A DNA stretch of 64,000 nucleotides. Source: an uncultured Bacteroidales bacterium (lineage in GTDB: Bacteria; Bacteroidota; Bacteroidia; Bacteroidales; UBA932). Made by a program: the position numbers and the translations under genes. A model generated the notes under the pieces. It searched no databases. It was not told where the DNA came from and was given only the letters and a program-made list of their open reading frames with translations. Shown in pieces: positions 16,681 to 26,038 of the stretch. The first letter of the stretch is position 1. Each line of letters starts with the position of its first letter. The DNA lies in contig CALUPD010000001.1 in assembly GCA_944322605.1 (NCBI GenBank), positions 1 through 64,000 of the forward strand, read 5' to 3'.

Positions 16681-17670
16681 TCAGAAATCGCGAAAGCCTA
16701 CCGCTTTCTGTGCCGCCTTGAGGGTGGCGCTTGCGCTTTCCCTTGCGCGTTCCGTGCCTCTGCGCAATACTTTGGACAGATACTGCGAGTCGTTGTATAT
16801 GTCGTCGATCCTTGCTTTTATCGGCAGGGTGGTTTTGCAGATGTCTGCCGCAAGCTGTTTTTTCAAATCGCCGTACCTTATGGAGCAATCGTTGTATTTG
16901 TCCTTGAAGTACTGCACTGTATCAGTGTCTGAAACGAGTTCCAGCAATGAGAAAATGTTTTTTATCGGCTCAGGCATTTCCGAAAACGGCCGGGTCGGTC
17001 CTGAGTCGGTTACCGCTTTCATTACCTTTTTCGTTATGGTTTTCTCGTCATCGTACAGGTATATGCCGTTGCCTTCGCTTTTTCCCATTTTCCCGCTTCC
17101 GTCCAGTCCAGGAACCTTGATCGCCCCTTTTCCGAAATCCATGTTCTGCGGCTCGACGAATACTTCCGTCCCGTAGGAATTGTTGAACCTCCTTGCAAGC
17201 AGGCGCGCTATTTCAAGGTGCTGTTCCTGGTCCTTTCCTACAGGCACCCATTTCGCGTTATGCACGAGTATGTCGGCGGCCATCAGCACCGGATATGTCA
17301 GAAGCCCGGCATTCACGTTGTCAGGATTCTTGCGTACCTTGTCTTTGAATGACGCCGTCCTTTCAAGTTCTCCTTTGTAGGCCAGCATGTTCAGCAAGAC
17401 GTACAGCTCGCATATTTCAGGCACGGAGCTTTGTACGAAAATGGCCGATTTTTCCGGATCCAGGCCTGCGGCCAGGTATTCCGCCAATATGGTCTTGACG
17501 TTCGCATGGAAGTCGTCCGGATGCGGATGTGTCGTCAGCGAATGCAGGTCTGCTATGAAAAAATAGCAATCGTAGCTGTCCTGTATTCTTATGAAGTTCT
17601 TCAGGGCTCCGAAATAATTGCCCAAATGCAGATGCCCTGTGGAGCGTATCCCGCTTAAAACCTTGTCCAT
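16681..17670 (-). CDS. trpS: Tryptophanyl-tRNA synthetase
   Basis: The 329-residue class I synthetase charges tRNA-Trp. The HIGH counterpart is TGHLHLGN (residues 11-18) and the KMSKS loop is KMGKS (194-198); 'AYKGELERTASFKDK' and 'TYPVLMAADIL' are family signatures. The length is typical. It starts 1 nt after the recA stop codon and ends 8 nt before dnaG, so all three are probably cotranscribed, an arrangement joining recombination, translation and replication genes. Confidence 0.98.
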   Translation of the reverse strand: MDKVLSGIRSTGHLHLGNYFGALKNFIRIQDSYDCYFFIADLHSLTTHPHPDDFHANVKTILAEYLAAGLDPEKSAIFVQSSVPEICELYVLLNMLAYKGELERTASFKDKVRKNPDNVNAGLLTYPVLMAADILVHNAKWVPVGKDQEQHLEIARLLARRFNNSYGTEVFVEPQNMDFGKGAIKVPGLDGSGKMGKSEGNGIYLYDDEKTITKKVMKAVTDSGPTRPFSEMPEPIKNIFSLLELVSDTDTVQYFKDKYNDCSIRYGDLKKQLAADICKTTLPIKARIDDIYNDSQYLSKVLRRGTERARESASATLKAAQKAVGFRDF

Positions 17671-17671
17671 G

Positions 17672-18709
17672 CTAATCCGTTACTTTGCTTAGTTCTTCCC
17701 TTATTTTGCTTTCTATTTCGGCTGCAAGTTCCGGGTTGTCGTCAAGTACGCTCTTGACGGCATCGCGGCCCTGTCCTAACTTGGAGTCCCCGTAGCTGAA
17801 CCATGAACCTGATTTTTTGATTATGTCGTATTCTACGCCCAGATCGATGAGTTCACCTGTCTTTGAAATTCCTTCTCCGTAAAGAATGTCGAATTCCGCT
17901 TTTCTGAAAGGAGGGGCCATCTTGTTCTTTACGATCTTGACCCTGGTCCTGCTTCCTAATGCCTCTTCCCCGTCTTTTATCTGCGTTGTCTTCCTTACGT
18001 CTATCCTGACGCTGGCGTAGAATTTCAAGGCGTTTCCGCCTGTTGTGGTTTCAGGATTCCCGAACATTACCCCTATCTTGTCCCTGAGCTGGTTTATGAA
18101 TATGCAGCAGGTGTTGGTCTTGCTTATGTTGGCTGTCAGCTTTCTCAATGCCTGGCTCATAAGCCTTGCCTGGAGTCCCATTTTCGAATCTCCCATTTCC
18201 CCTTCTATTTCAGCCTTCGGCGTAAGCGCGGCGACGGAGTCTATGACTATTATGTCTATGGCTCCTGATCTTATCAGGTTGTCGGTTATTTCGAGAGCCT
18301 GTTCTCCGCTGTCAGGCTGCGAAATCAGCAGGGTGTCGACGTTTACCCCGAGTTTTTTCGCATACGTGCGGTCGAATGCATGCTCCGCGTCGATTATGGC
18401 CGCGATTCCGCCTGTTTTCTGGGCTTCGGCGATGGCGTGTATTGCCAAAGTGGTCTTTCCGCTTGATTCCGGACCGAATATTTCGATGACTCTTCCTCTT
18501 GGATAGCCTCCTATTCCGAGAGCGTGGTCAAGTGCTATCGAACCTGACGGTATAGTTGACGCTTCCCACTTAGGCTGGTCTCCCAATTTCATGATAGTCC
18601 CTTTGCCGAAATCCTTCTCAATCTTGTCAATTGTAGCCTGCAACGCCTTCAGTTTTTCAGGGTTGATTTCAGGTGCTGTCTTGTTTGTTTCTGCACTTTC
18701 CTTACTCAT
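17672..18709 (-). CDS. recA: Recombinase RecA
   Basis: The 345-residue protein is the ATP-dependent DNA strand-exchange protein that also promotes LexA-type autocleavage where present. The Walker A motif GPESSGKT is at residues 79-86, followed by Walker B ([12 protein letters not shown]) and the L1/L2 DNA-binding loops; '[17 protein letters not shown]' is diagnostic. It heads the recA-trpS-dnaG run and diverges from rlmN; recX lies on the far side of rlmN. No LexA-like box was identified in the intergenic region. Confidence 0.99.
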   Translation of the reverse strand: MSKESAETNKTAPEINPEKLKALQATIDKIEKDFGKGTIMKLGDQPKWEASTIPSGSIALDHALGIGGYPRGRVIEIFGPESSGKTTLAIHAIAEAQKTGGIAAIIDAEHAFDRTYAKKLGVNVDTLLISQPDSGEQALEITDNLIRSGAIDIIVIDSVAALTPKAEIEGEMGDSKMGLQARLMSQALRKLTANISKTNTCCIFINQLRDKIGVMFGNPETTTGGNALKFYASVRIDVRKTTQIKDGEEALGSRTRVKIVKNKMAPPFRKAEFDILYGEGISKTGELIDLGVEYDIIKKSGSWFSYGDSKLGQGRDAVKSVLDDNPELAAEIESKIREELSKVTD

Positions 18710-18731
18710 AAGATTTTAATTTTAAACGGAA

Positions 18732-18739
18732 CAAAAGTA
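18732..18739 (-). promoter_or_regulatory. -7 box for recA
   Basis: The minus strand reads TACTTTTG, matching TAnnTTTG, 22 nt upstream of ATG 18709. A -33 TTTG at the usual distance is not evident. Confidence 0.45.
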
Positions 18740-18768
18740 CTGATAAATCTTGGTTTGTGAAAATTTAA

Positions 18769-18776
18769 TAACTTTG
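18769..18776 (+). promoter_or_regulatory. -7 box for rlmN
   Basis: TAACTTTG matches the -7 consensus, with a predicted start about 25 nt before ATG 18807. A good -33 element is lacking. Confidence 0.45.
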
Positions 18777-18806
18777 CGGAGTTTAAATTTTAACAGTGCG
18801 GCAGGT

Positions 18807-19841
18807 ATGAAAATTCCGTTATTGGGCATGTCTTTGGACGAGCTTTCGAAGGTGGTGTCGGAGGCAGGGCTTCCTAAATTCACCGCGAAGCAGGTCGCGG
18901 ATTGGATATACAAGAAGAAAGTTACGGAAATAGACGGGATGACCAACCTGTCGAAAAGCGCGAGGGCCTTGCTTTCCGAGAAGTATGAAGTGGGGGTCGT
19001 AATGCCTGTTGAAAAGCATGTTTCTGCGGACGGGACGAAGAAATACATATTCCCGTATGACGGAAAAAGGTTTACGGAGGCGGTAATGATTCCTGACGGG
19101 GACAGGCGTACCCTTTGCGTTTCGTCCCAGGCCGGCTGCAAGATGGGTTGCCGGTTCTGCATGACCGGCAGGCAGGGTTTCGGCGGGAACATGTCAGTTT
19201 CCCGGATTCTTTCCCAATATTACGGCGTCGACGAGAAAGACGGCCTTACCAATACCGTATTCATGGGAATGGGAGAGCCTCTCGATAATTATGAAAATGT
19301 CAGAAAGGCGATAGAGGTCCTTGTCTCGGATTGGGGCTTCGCATGGAGCCCGAAGAGGATAACCCTTTCTTCCATAGGGGTCCTTCCCGCCCTTAAAAGG
19401 TTTCTCGACGAGACGAAAGTCCACCTTGCAATAAGCCTGCACGATCCTTTTGCCGGGGAAAGGCTGTCCCTTATGCCGGTCCAGAACAAATATCCCATAG
19501 GCGAGGTCGTGGCCCTTATCAGGAAATATGACTTTACAGGCCAGAGGCGCGTGAGCTTTGAATATACCATGTTTTCAGGAGTGAACGATTCGTTAAGGCA
19601 TGCCGATGCCATAGTTTCAATGCTGCGGGGGATTGAATGCAGGGTCAACCTTATAAGGTTCCACCAGATACCGGATTCCCCTTTGTCGCCGTCTCCTGAC
19701 AAGGTCATGGAAATGTTCAGGAACAGGCTTTCGGCTTCCGGGCTGACGGCGACGATAAGAGCTTCGAGAGGAGAGGACATACTTGCCGCGTGCGGCTTGC
19801 TTGCGGGCAAGGCGGCGCAGAAAGAAAACGGCCTTGTGTGA
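18807..19841 (+). CDS. rlmN: 23S rRNA (adenine2503-C2)-methyltransferase RlmN
   Basis: The 344-residue radical SAM enzyme methylates C2 of A2503 in 23S rRNA and A37 of some tRNAs. The iron-sulfur cluster motif C111-x3-C115-x2-C118 is in CKMGCRFCMTG; 'GMGEPLDNYENV' and 'ISLHDPF' are family features, and the C-terminal catalytic Cys is in the GEDILAACG segment. ATG 18807 (MKIPLLGMSLDEL) is chosen; the longer frame from 18750 overlaps the promoter. recX follows 51 nt downstream on the same strand. Confidence 0.97.
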   Translation: MKIPLLGMSLDELSKVVSEAGLPKFTAKQVADWIYKKKVTEIDGMTNLSKSARALLSEKYEVGVVMPVEKHVSADGTKKYIFPYDGKRFTEAVMIPDGDRRTLCVSSQAGCKMGCRFCMTGRQGFGGNMSVSRILSQYYGVDEKDGLTNTVFMGMGEPLDNYENVRKAIEVLVSDWGFAWSPKRITLSSIGVLPALKRFLDETKVHLAISLHDPFAGERLSLMPVQNKYPIGEVVALIRKYDFTGQRRVSFEYTMFSGVNDSLRHADAIVSMLRGIECRVNLIRFHQIPDSPLSPSPDKVMEMFRNRLSASGLTATIRASRGEDILAACGLLAGKAAQKENGLV

Positions 19842-19892
19842 ACCGGCTTCGCTCCGGGACGTGTCCGGGCAAGGCAAAAGCGGGGTTTAGGT

Positions 19893-20414
19893 ATGGAAAA
19901 TGATTTGAAAAAGGCTTATGGCAGGCTTGCCAGGATATGCAGCAGGAGGGAATATGCTTCCAAGGACGTTTTGTCCAAGCTTTGCAGGATGGGATTGTCC
20001 GAAAGCGAAGCCGCATCGGTTCTGGAAATGTTGAAAAAAGAAGGATTCGTCGATGATGCGAGATATGCAGAGGCATATATAAGCGAAAAAATACGGCTTG
20101 CGCGTTGGGGAAAAAGGAAAATACGCTCGTTCCTTGCAACCAAGCGGATTTCCGATGACATGTTCGAGGCGGCGTATTGCAGGGTCCTGTCGGACCTTCC
20201 GGTCGCGGATGGCGGAAAGAACGCCGTCGCTGACGGGCTTGAGAAAATAATGAAAGCCAAGCATGCGGCCTTGTCCCGAAAGTATCCCCTTCCGGAGGAA
20301 ATGCAGAAAATAAAGGCGGCCCTCATACGTTTCGGGTTAGGCAGGGGCTATGAATACGACGATGTTTATGCCGCCGCTTGCAAATGTTGCGGCGGCAAGC
20401 CTCCGTTGCGGTAA
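19893..20414 (+). CDS. recX: Regulatory protein RecX
   Basis: The 173-residue, highly basic protein consists of repeated three-helix units (CSRREYASKDVLSKL, 'ASVLEMLKKEGFVDDARYAEAYI', 'IRSFLATKRISDDMFEAA') typical of RecX, which limits RecA filament growth. Its presence 1.2 kb from recA but in the opposite orientation, beyond rlmN, keeps the recA-recX association with a different geometry from the usual recA-recX operon. The length is normal for Bacteroidota. prfB starts 36 nt downstream. Confidence 0.92.
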   Translation: MENDLKKAYGRLARICSRREYASKDVLSKLCRMGLSESEAASVLEMLKKEGFVDDARYAEAYISEKIRLARWGKRKIRSFLATKRISDDMFEAAYCRVLSDLPVADGGKNAVADGLEKIMKAKHAALSRKYPLPEEMQKIKAALIRFGLGRGYEYDDVYAAACKCCGGKPPLR

Positions 20415-20450
20415 GGATTTTGCAAATACGATATTTATTTGAATAGGAAT

Positions 20451-21546
20451 ATGGTTACGATAGATCAGATTAAAGAGAGCAGAAACAGGTATGAGCTCCT
20501 GAGGAGGTGTCTTTGACATTCCCGGCAAAGAAGCGGAACTGGCAGAAAAAGAAAAGATAACCTCGGCTTCCGGCTTTTGGGATAATCCCAAGGAGGCGGA
20601 AGCGTTCATGAAGACGGTTTCCCCGTTGAAATTCTGGATAGACGAGATGAATGCGGCAGGTCGGCAGCTTGAAGATGTCGAGTTCCTGTACGATTTTGCC
20701 AAAGAAGACGAATCTGCGGCAGAGGAACTGGACAAGGCCTATTCTTCTCTCGACAGGACGTTGGGCTCTTTGGAAATGCGCAATATGCTCGGCGAGGAAG
20801 GCGATAATTTGGGGGCGATAATAAAGATAAATTCCGGGGCCGGAGGCACTGAGAGCAATGACTGGTCCTCGATGCTGATGAGGATGTATCTCAGGTGGTG
20901 CGAAAGGCACGGGTACAAGACGACGGTGACGGACCTTGTAGAGGGCGAAGACGCCGGGATAAAGTCGGTGACCATAGAAGTGGAAGGAGATTACGCTTAC
21001 GGTTATCTTAAGGCTGAAAACGGGGTTCACCGTCTGGTCAGGATTTCGCCTTTCAACGCCCAGGGAAAAAGGCAGACTACCTTCTCGTCCGTTTTCGTTT
21101 ATCCATTGGTGGACGACTCCATAGAAATAGTCATAAACCCTGCCGATCTGGAGTGGGACACGTTCCGTTCCAGCGGGGCAGGCGGGCAGAATGTGAATAA
21201 GGTCGAAACAGGCGTAAGGGTAAGGCACATACCTACCGGCATAACGGTGGAAAATACCGAGACGAGGTCGCAGCTCGACAACAGGCAGAATGCCTTGCGC
21301 ATATTGAAGTCGCATCTCTACGACATGGAGCTTAGGAAACGCAAGGAAAAGCAAGCCGAACTTGAAGGGAAGAAAAAGAAAATCGAATGGGGCTCCCAGA
21401 TAAGAAGCTACGTGCTTCATCCGTACAAGATGGTAAAGGATTTGAGGACGTCCTGCGAGACATCCGACGTCCAGGCCGTGCTTGACGGCGACCTCGATGA
21501 TTTCATGAAGACTTTCCTTATGGAATATTCCGGGGATCGGGCATGA
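20451..21546 (+). CDS. prfB: Peptide chain release factor 2 (programmed +1 frameshift)
   Basis: RF2 releases peptides at UGA and UAA. The gene starts at ATG 20451, reads 21 codons to CTT TGA (20511-20516), then shifts +1 to continue from GAC 20515 to the stop at 21546, giving a 364-residue protein. The second frame shows the RF2 anticodon-like SPF in 'VRISPFNAQGK' and the catalytic GGQ at 244-246 (SGAGGQNVNKVE). The shift is essential: neither frame alone encodes the whole factor. It follows recX by 36 nt. Confidence 0.97.
20502..20517 (+). promoter_or_regulatory. RF2 autoregulatory +1 frameshift site
   Basis: AGGAGG (20502-20507) acts as an internal Shine-Dalgarno-like stimulator, followed after TGT by the slippery CTT and the in-frame TGA C. 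This is the canonical RF2 site: low RF2 causes pausing at UGA and a shift to GAC. Notable because Bacteroidota mostly do not use strong Shine-Dalgarno sequences for initiation. Confidence 0.95.
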
Positions 21547-21568
21547 TTTCGAACCGGTTTTCAAATAA

Positions 21569-21702
21569 GCCGCAGGCATGAGGTTCTGCGGCGCAACGTG
21601 ATTGTAAACGAAGTTTAAAATAAACTGCAAGCCGAGAGCAATGGCGGAACTTGATCAGCCAATGCCGAGGCGCAACGTGATTGTAGATGAAATCTAAAAT
21701 AA
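21569..21702 (+). repeat. Two copies of the dispersed hairpin/GCGCAACG element
   Basis: Copy A: hairpin GCCGCAG (21569-21575) with CTGCGGC (21586-21592), running into GCGCAACGTGATTGTAAA and ending AAATAA at 21623. Copy B: GCAAGCCGAG (from 21627), a weaker hairpin (GCAATGGC with GCCAATGC), then CCGAGGCGCAACGTGATTGT, ending AAATAA at 21702. The 33-nt 3' parts (21591-21623 and 21670-21702) differ at only five positions and are 79 nt apart. They fill the space between prfB and the fumarase gene, ending 8 nt before the fumarase ATG. Confidence 0.8.
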
Positions 21703-21710
21703 GAATGATT

Positions 21711-23336
21711 ATGGAATTTAAGTATGGCGAAATGTTCCCCTTGGGAGAAGACACTACGAAATACCATCTTGTCACCAAGGATTATGTCCGCGAAGTGGAA
21801 TTCGAAGGGACTAAAGTATTGAAGGTTGATCCGCAGGGCCTCAGGCTGATTGCAAGGCAGGCATTTCATGACGTGGCGTTCATGTTGCGCCCGGAACATA
21901 ATGAAATGGTCGCTTCCATCCTCAAGGACCCTCAGGCCAGTGAAAATGACAAGTCCGTGGCCCTTACGATGCTGCGCAACGCGGCGGTGGCTGTCGAAGG
22001 CAAGCTCCCGTTCTGCCAGGATACGGGGACGGCGACGATAGTGGCCAAGAAAGGACAGCGCGTATGGACCGGAGGCGGGGACGAAGAAGCCCTCTCCCAC
22101 GGCGTCTTCGACACTTACACGACGGATAACCTGAGATATTCGCAGACCCTTGCGCTGGATATGTATACTGAAAAGAATTCAGGATGCAATCTCCCGGCCC
22201 AGGTGGACATATACGCGGTAGACGGCGAAGAATACAAGTTCCTTTTCGTGGCAAAGGGCGGCGGATCGGCGAACAAGACTTTCCTTTTCCAGGAGACCAA
22301 GGCGTTGCTCAATCCGGAAAAGCTGGAAAGTTTCCTCATTGAAAAAATGAAGACGCTTGGAACTGCTGCATGCCCTCCTTACCATATAGCATTTGTAATA
22401 GGCGGGACATCTGCCGAAGCCAATCTGAAAACGGTGAAATTGGCATCGGCCAAATACCTCGATTCCCTTCCGACTCATGGCTCCGATACGGGAAATGCGT
22501 TCAGGGACCGCGAACTGGAAGCGAAATTGCTTAAAGCCGCCCAGCGTTCAGGCATAGGGGCTCAGTTCGGCGGAAAATATTTCGCCCATGACATAAGGGT
22601 CATCCGACTTCCAAGGCACGGTGCTTCATGTCCTGTCGGAATGGGCGTTTCATGCAGCGCGGACAGGAATATAAAAGGGAAAATCAACAAAGACGGTATA
22701 TGGCTCGAAACCCTCGATTCGAATCCTGCAAGATTGATTCCGGAACAGTACATGAAAGGGAATGCCAACAGCGCGGCCGTGCATATCGATCTCGACCGTC
22801 CGATGAAGGAAGTGCTTGCGGATTTGAGCAAGCTTCCGGTATCCACATTCCTTTTGCTTAAAGGAACGATAGTGGTGGCCAGGGACATAGCCCATGCCAA
22901 GCTTAAAGAAAGGATAGAAAGGGGAGAGGGGCTTCCTCAGTATATGAAAGACCATCCGGTCTATTATGCCGGTCCTGCCAAGAAGCCGGAAGACATGCCG
23001 AGCGGTTCGTTCGGACCTACGACGGCAGGACGAATGGACAGCTATGTGGATCTGTTCCAGGAAAACGGCGGAAGCATGATAATGATTGCAAAAGGAAACC
23101 GCAGCCAGCAGGTTACTGACGCATGCGCCAAGCATGGCGGATTCTATCTCGGCAGCATAGGCGGTCCTGCGGCTGTACTCGCCAAGGAAAATATCAAGAA
23201 GGTGGAATTGCTTGAGTATCCTGAGCTCGGCATGGAAGCCATATGGAAAATAGAAGTCGAGGATTTCCCTGCTTTCATACTCGTGGACGACAAGGGCAAT
23301 GATTTCTTCAAGCAGATCAAGCCTTTGAATATTTGA
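21711..23336 (+). CDS. fum: Fumarate hydratase, class I (iron-sulfur)
   Basis: The 541-residue enzyme interconverts fumarate and malate; in anaerobic Bacteroidota it works in the reductive branch leading to succinate. The likely [4Fe-4S] ligands are the cysteines in [23 protein letters not shown] and VSCSADRN. Other class I hallmarks are [12 protein letters not shown], '[20 protein letters not shown]' and the C-terminal Fe-S hydro-lyase beta domain ('[17 protein letters not shown]', LGSIGGPAA). ATGs at 21687, 21705 and 21711 are all in frame; 21711 ([12 protein letters not shown]) best fits homologues. A terminator follows. Confidence 0.96.
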   Translation: MEFKYGEMFPLGEDTTKYHLVTKDYVREVEFEGTKVLKVDPQGLRLIARQAFHDVAFMLRPEHNEMVASILKDPQASENDKSVALTMLRNAAVAVEGKLPFCQDTGTATIVAKKGQRVWTGGGDEEALSHGVFDTYTTDNLRYSQTLALDMYTEKNSGCNLPAQVDIYAVDGEEYKFLFVAKGGGSANKTFLFQETKALLNPEKLESFLIEKMKTLGTAACPPYHIAFVIGGTSAEANLKTVKLASAKYLDSLPTHGSDTGNAFRDRELEAKLLKAAQRSGIGAQFGGKYFAHDIRVIRLPRHGASCPVGMGVSCSADRNIKGKINKDGIWLETLDSNPARLIPEQYMKGNANSAAVHIDLDRPMKEVLADLSKLPVSTFLLLKGTIVVARDIAHAKLKERIERGEGLPQYMKDHPVYYAGPAKKPEDMPSGSFGPTTAGRMDSYVDLFQENGGSMIMIAKGNRSQQVTDACAKHGGFYLGSIGGPAAVLAKENIKKVELLEYPELGMEAIWKIEVEDFPAFILVDDKGNDFFKQIKPLNI

Positions 23337-23354
23337 TAAATTATTCATATATTT

Positions 23355-23400
23355 ACTGCGCCGAGCCGGTGATGATGCCGGACCGGCGCAGTTTTGTTTT
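23355..23400 (+). terminator. Intrinsic terminator after fumarase
   Basis: ACTGCGCCG (23355-23363) pairs with CGGCGCAGT (23384-23392) and is followed by TTTTGTTTT. Confidence 0.88.
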
Positions 23401-23427
23401 ATTTAGCAGAATTAAAACTGACCGCCT

Positions 23428-24042
23428 ATGAAACGTATTTTTATTTCAGTGTCTACAGCCATCCTTGCATTCTTGATGGCATGTCCTTATTCCGCAGAAG
23501 GAAAGCGGAGATGGGACTGGTCCGGCTTCGACGAGGTCAAGATAGGTGTCGGTATCCCGTCGCTTGCCGTAATAAGCAGTTACGGCATGGACAACGGCTT
23601 CTCGCCGGATACCTATTGCGGCAACGGGTACATGCTGCCGACCTTCAGCCTCGGTTATGAATACAATATAAAGAGCTGGTTTTCCATAGAAGCCGGAGTA
23701 TCGTTCGCCATGGCGTACAGAAACCATTATGACATCCTCTCCGACAGGATAGCCGGGCGGGACAGGAATATCGCATTCGGCCTCCATGCAGATGCCAAAT
23801 TCTATTGGCTTAACAGGAAATATGTCAGAATGTATTCATCTGCCGGCCTGTCTACGCTTTTTGCCATAGACAAATCGTTCGATCCGTATTACAAAAGGGA
23901 TTCATGGTATGCGGACGTTGCTTATGTGATACCAAGTGTCAAGTTCATAGGAATCACGGCAGGATACAGGATTTACGGCTTCGCCGAGCTCGGGCTTGGA
24001 CATGACGGCATAGTCAGGGCCGGAATAGGATATAGATTTTGA
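23428..24042 (+). CDS. Small outer membrane beta-barrel protein (paralogue 2)
   Basis: The 204-residue product has a signal peptide (MKRIFISVSTAILAFLMACPYSAEG) and an all-beta mature part with the same landmarks as the protein at 13993-14577: WDWSG, SLGYEYN, WFSIEAGVS, KFYWLNRK, YSSAGLS, and C-terminal AGIGYRF. A Cys at residue 19 could be a lipobox, but the barrel-type C-terminus argues for an integral outer membrane protein. Function is unknown. A lipoprotein gene follows 19 nt downstream on the same strand and is probably cotranscribed. Confidence 0.85.
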   Translation: MKRIFISVSTAILAFLMACPYSAEGKRRWDWSGFDEVKIGVGIPSLAVISSYGMDNGFSPDTYCGNGYMLPTFSLGYEYNIKSWFSIEAGVSFAMAYRNHYDILSDRIAGRDRNIAFGLHADAKFYWLNRKYVRMYSSAGLSTLFAIDKSFDPYYKRDSWYADVAYVIPSVKFIGITAGYRIYGFAELGLGHDGIVRAGIGYRF

Positions 24043-24061
24043 TTTTAAAATGATGATTCTC

Positions 24062-24784
24062 ATGAAAAGAACATATGTCATTCTTGCGGCATTCATTTCT
24101 TTCCTTGTTTTGCCCTCATGCCGCATAAGCGAAGGGAGCAGGCCGTATAATAAGAATTATTATGCGTTCAACGTTTATATGGAAGATGCGCAGCCTCTGC
24201 AATTCGACGCGGCATGTTTCAGCGCGGCTTCCAGGGTCGACGAATGGTTCAGGGAACACGATTTGGCCGGGAAGGATTCCATTGCTGGATTGTATTTCAA
24301 CGGATACGAGATCAGCATGGGCGAAAACGGAGACATAACCATTGAGAACAGGATTACCGGAAGGACCGAGCTTGTGGTATGCACGGACAGCCTCAGCCTT
24401 GAAGATAGCGATGCGGCATGGGAAATATATGACGGCCGCGATCGCATGTTTTTCGGAATACAGAACGTAGGAAACGCCTGGCTCATGTCCTCCGGAACGG
24501 TAATCAGTTCGTTCAGCAAGGAAGGGCGTTTTGTCCTGTGCCGCCTCGACAATGCATCGTTTGCTGAAATGACATGCGTAGGCGTAGAGATAAAAGTCTC
24601 CATGCATGGAGGCGATGTCTTGCATAATTACGCTATTGTGGACAAAGGGGATTTCAGAATCGATCTTTCCGAGTCAGGCGGTTCGATCGCGCATGCCAAG
24701 GCTCTCGGCGGCGGAAAAGTCGAAATCGAGTATAGGGGCAATGTGGAAGTCATGGATGCCGGAGGCGAAGTCATAAATCTTTAA
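24062..24784 (+). CDS. Putative lipoprotein of unknown function
   Basis: The 240-residue product starts MKRTYVILAAFISFLVLPSC, a lipoprotein signal with Cys at residue 20. The mature part is beta-rich and acidic, with no recognisable domain; the pattern (short strands, GENGDITIENR, 'GGKVEIEYRGNVEV' at the end) suggests a beta-sandwich surface or periplasmic protein. ATG 24062 is preferred to 24050 because it starts the signal. It follows the barrel gene closely, so the two may form an outer membrane pair. It converges on apbE. Confidence 0.75.
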   Translation: MKRTYVILAAFISFLVLPSCRISEGSRPYNKNYYAFNVYMEDAQPLQFDAACFSAASRVDEWFREHDLAGKDSIAGLYFNGYEISMGENGDITIENRITGRTELVVCTDSLSLEDSDAAWEIYDGRDRMFFGIQNVGNAWLMSSGTVISSFSKEGRFVLCRLDNASFAEMTCVGVEIKVSMHGGDVLHNYAIVDKGDFRIDLSESGGSIAHAKALGGGKVEIEYRGNVEVMDAGGEVINL

Positions 24785-24888
24785 AAAAGGATTTCGAGGC
24801 TTTCGAATCAAACGCAACGCGTAAGGTATCCCTTAGAGTCGATGTCGTTGTTTTGGAGCGCATGCGATTACGGGCATCGCATGTGCTG

Positions 24889-25974
24889 TCAGCGGGCCGT
24901 GTCTTTTTCCTGTGAATCATTATTGCCTGTTTCCGTGCCGCTGTTTTTTGCCATCGTGAGTATTTTCAGTCCGCGCGAATAATACACGCTCATCCCGTTG
25001 GGACTTTCATTGTCGGCGTAAACAAGGTATCCTTCCAGGTCGTCGCGCTGGGAGAGTATGTTCCTTGCGTTTTCAAGTCCTATGACCATGAAATAAGTGG
25101 CGTAGGCGTCTGCTATTGTCGCATTCTCTGCGATTACGGTGGCGGAAAGCAATGAATTCTTTGCGGGATAGCCGCTTTTCGGGTCTATGGTATGGCTGAA
25201 CTTTTTTCCGTCCTCTATTATGAATTTCCTGTAATTGCCTGAGCTTACGATTCCTTTCCCCGTTACTTTGATTATTTCCTGGATGTCCGTTCCGGCCTCC
25301 ATGTTTCCGTCGACAGGGCGGTCTATTCCGATCGACCATTCTTCGCCCCTGCTGTTTTTCCCGTTGCAGTAGATTTCCCCGCCGACTTCTATCAGGTAAT
25401 CCGATATTCCTTCCGAGTCGAGAAACCTTGCAATCAGGTCGCATGTGTAGCCTTGCGCGATTGCGTTGAAGTTGAGCTCGGCTTCAGGCGCGGGCTTGAC
25501 CATTGTACCGTTTTCAATCCTGAATTTGTCCATGCCCGTAAAAGCTTTAAGCCTTTCTACTTCCGAGCCGCGTTCAAATTCATCCATTTTCATGAAAAGC
25601 GTGTCTTTGCTGCTTCCGAATCCCCAGAAATCGAAAAGCGGAGCGGCTGAAATGTCGAAATATCCGTCGGTCTGTTCATAAATATCCTTGGATATGCGGA
25701 ATAAATCCGACAATATGCTGTCTGTTCGCATATTGGTATTATTATTGATATTGCTGACAGTTGAGTAGGGATTGTACACCGATACTGAATTGTCTACCGC
25801 CGCTAATATGGAATCTATTTCTTTCTGGTATGCATTGCCGTCCGGGCTGTTCAACGTGATATGGAAAGTGGTGCCCTGTGCGTATCCTTCCAGCTGGATG
25901 TAATTATGTTCAGGCGTGCATGCTGCCAAAATTGAAAAAGCGGCGAAGGCTTTTATGGTGTTTATGATTTTCAT
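24889..25974 (-). CDS. apbE: FAD:protein FMN transferase (ApbE), lipoprotein
   Basis: The 361-residue enzyme covalently attaches FMN to threonine in partner proteins such as subunits of Na+-translocating NADH:quinone reductase and RNF. It begins with a lipoprotein signal (AFAASILAAC-like, Cys at ~19), placing it outside the cytoplasmic membrane. Family motifs include YAQGTTFHIT, 'TDGYFDISAAPLFDFWGFG', LNFNAIAQGYTCD, 'YLIEVGGEIY' and HTIDPKSGYPA. ATG 25974 is chosen; sequence upstream in frame overlaps the divergent gene. A minus-strand -7 box (TATTTTTG, 25997-25990) lies just upstream. No NQR or RNF gene is in the window. Confidence 0.95.
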   Translation of the reverse strand: MKIINTIKAFAAFSILAACTPEHNYIQLEGYAQGTTFHITLNSPDGNAYQKEIDSILAAVDNSVSVYNPYSTVSNINNNTNMRTDSILSDLFRISKDIYEQTDGYFDISAAPLFDFWGFGSSKDTLFMKMDEFERGSEVERLKAFTGMDKFRIENGTMVKPAPEAELNFNAIAQGYTCDLIARFLDSEGISDYLIEVGGEIYCNGKNSRGEEWSIGIDRPVDGNMEAGTDIQEIIKVTGKGIVSSGNYRKFIIEDGKKFSHTIDPKSGYPAKNSLLSATVIAENATIADAYATYFMVIGLENARNILSQRDDLEGYLVYADNESPNGMSVYYSRGLKILTMAKNSGTETGNNDSQEKDTAR

Positions 25975-26038
25975 ATGCTGATTTTTCAGCAAAAATACTA
26001 AACATTTTTCATTAGATTTGTGAAATATTTGTAATGAT

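Noticed and set aside
20608..21546. RF2 starting at the internal ATG 20608
   Set aside because: It would lose the N-terminal domain; the upstream ATG 20451 plus the canonical frameshift site explains the whole gene.
20470..21630. 386-codon minus-strand open frame
   Set aside because: Antisense to prfB and lacking recognisable protein features.
24860..24888. Terminator between the lipoprotein gene and apbE
   Set aside because: There is an inverted repeat (GCGCATGCGAT with ATCGCATGTGC) but no T-run on either strand.
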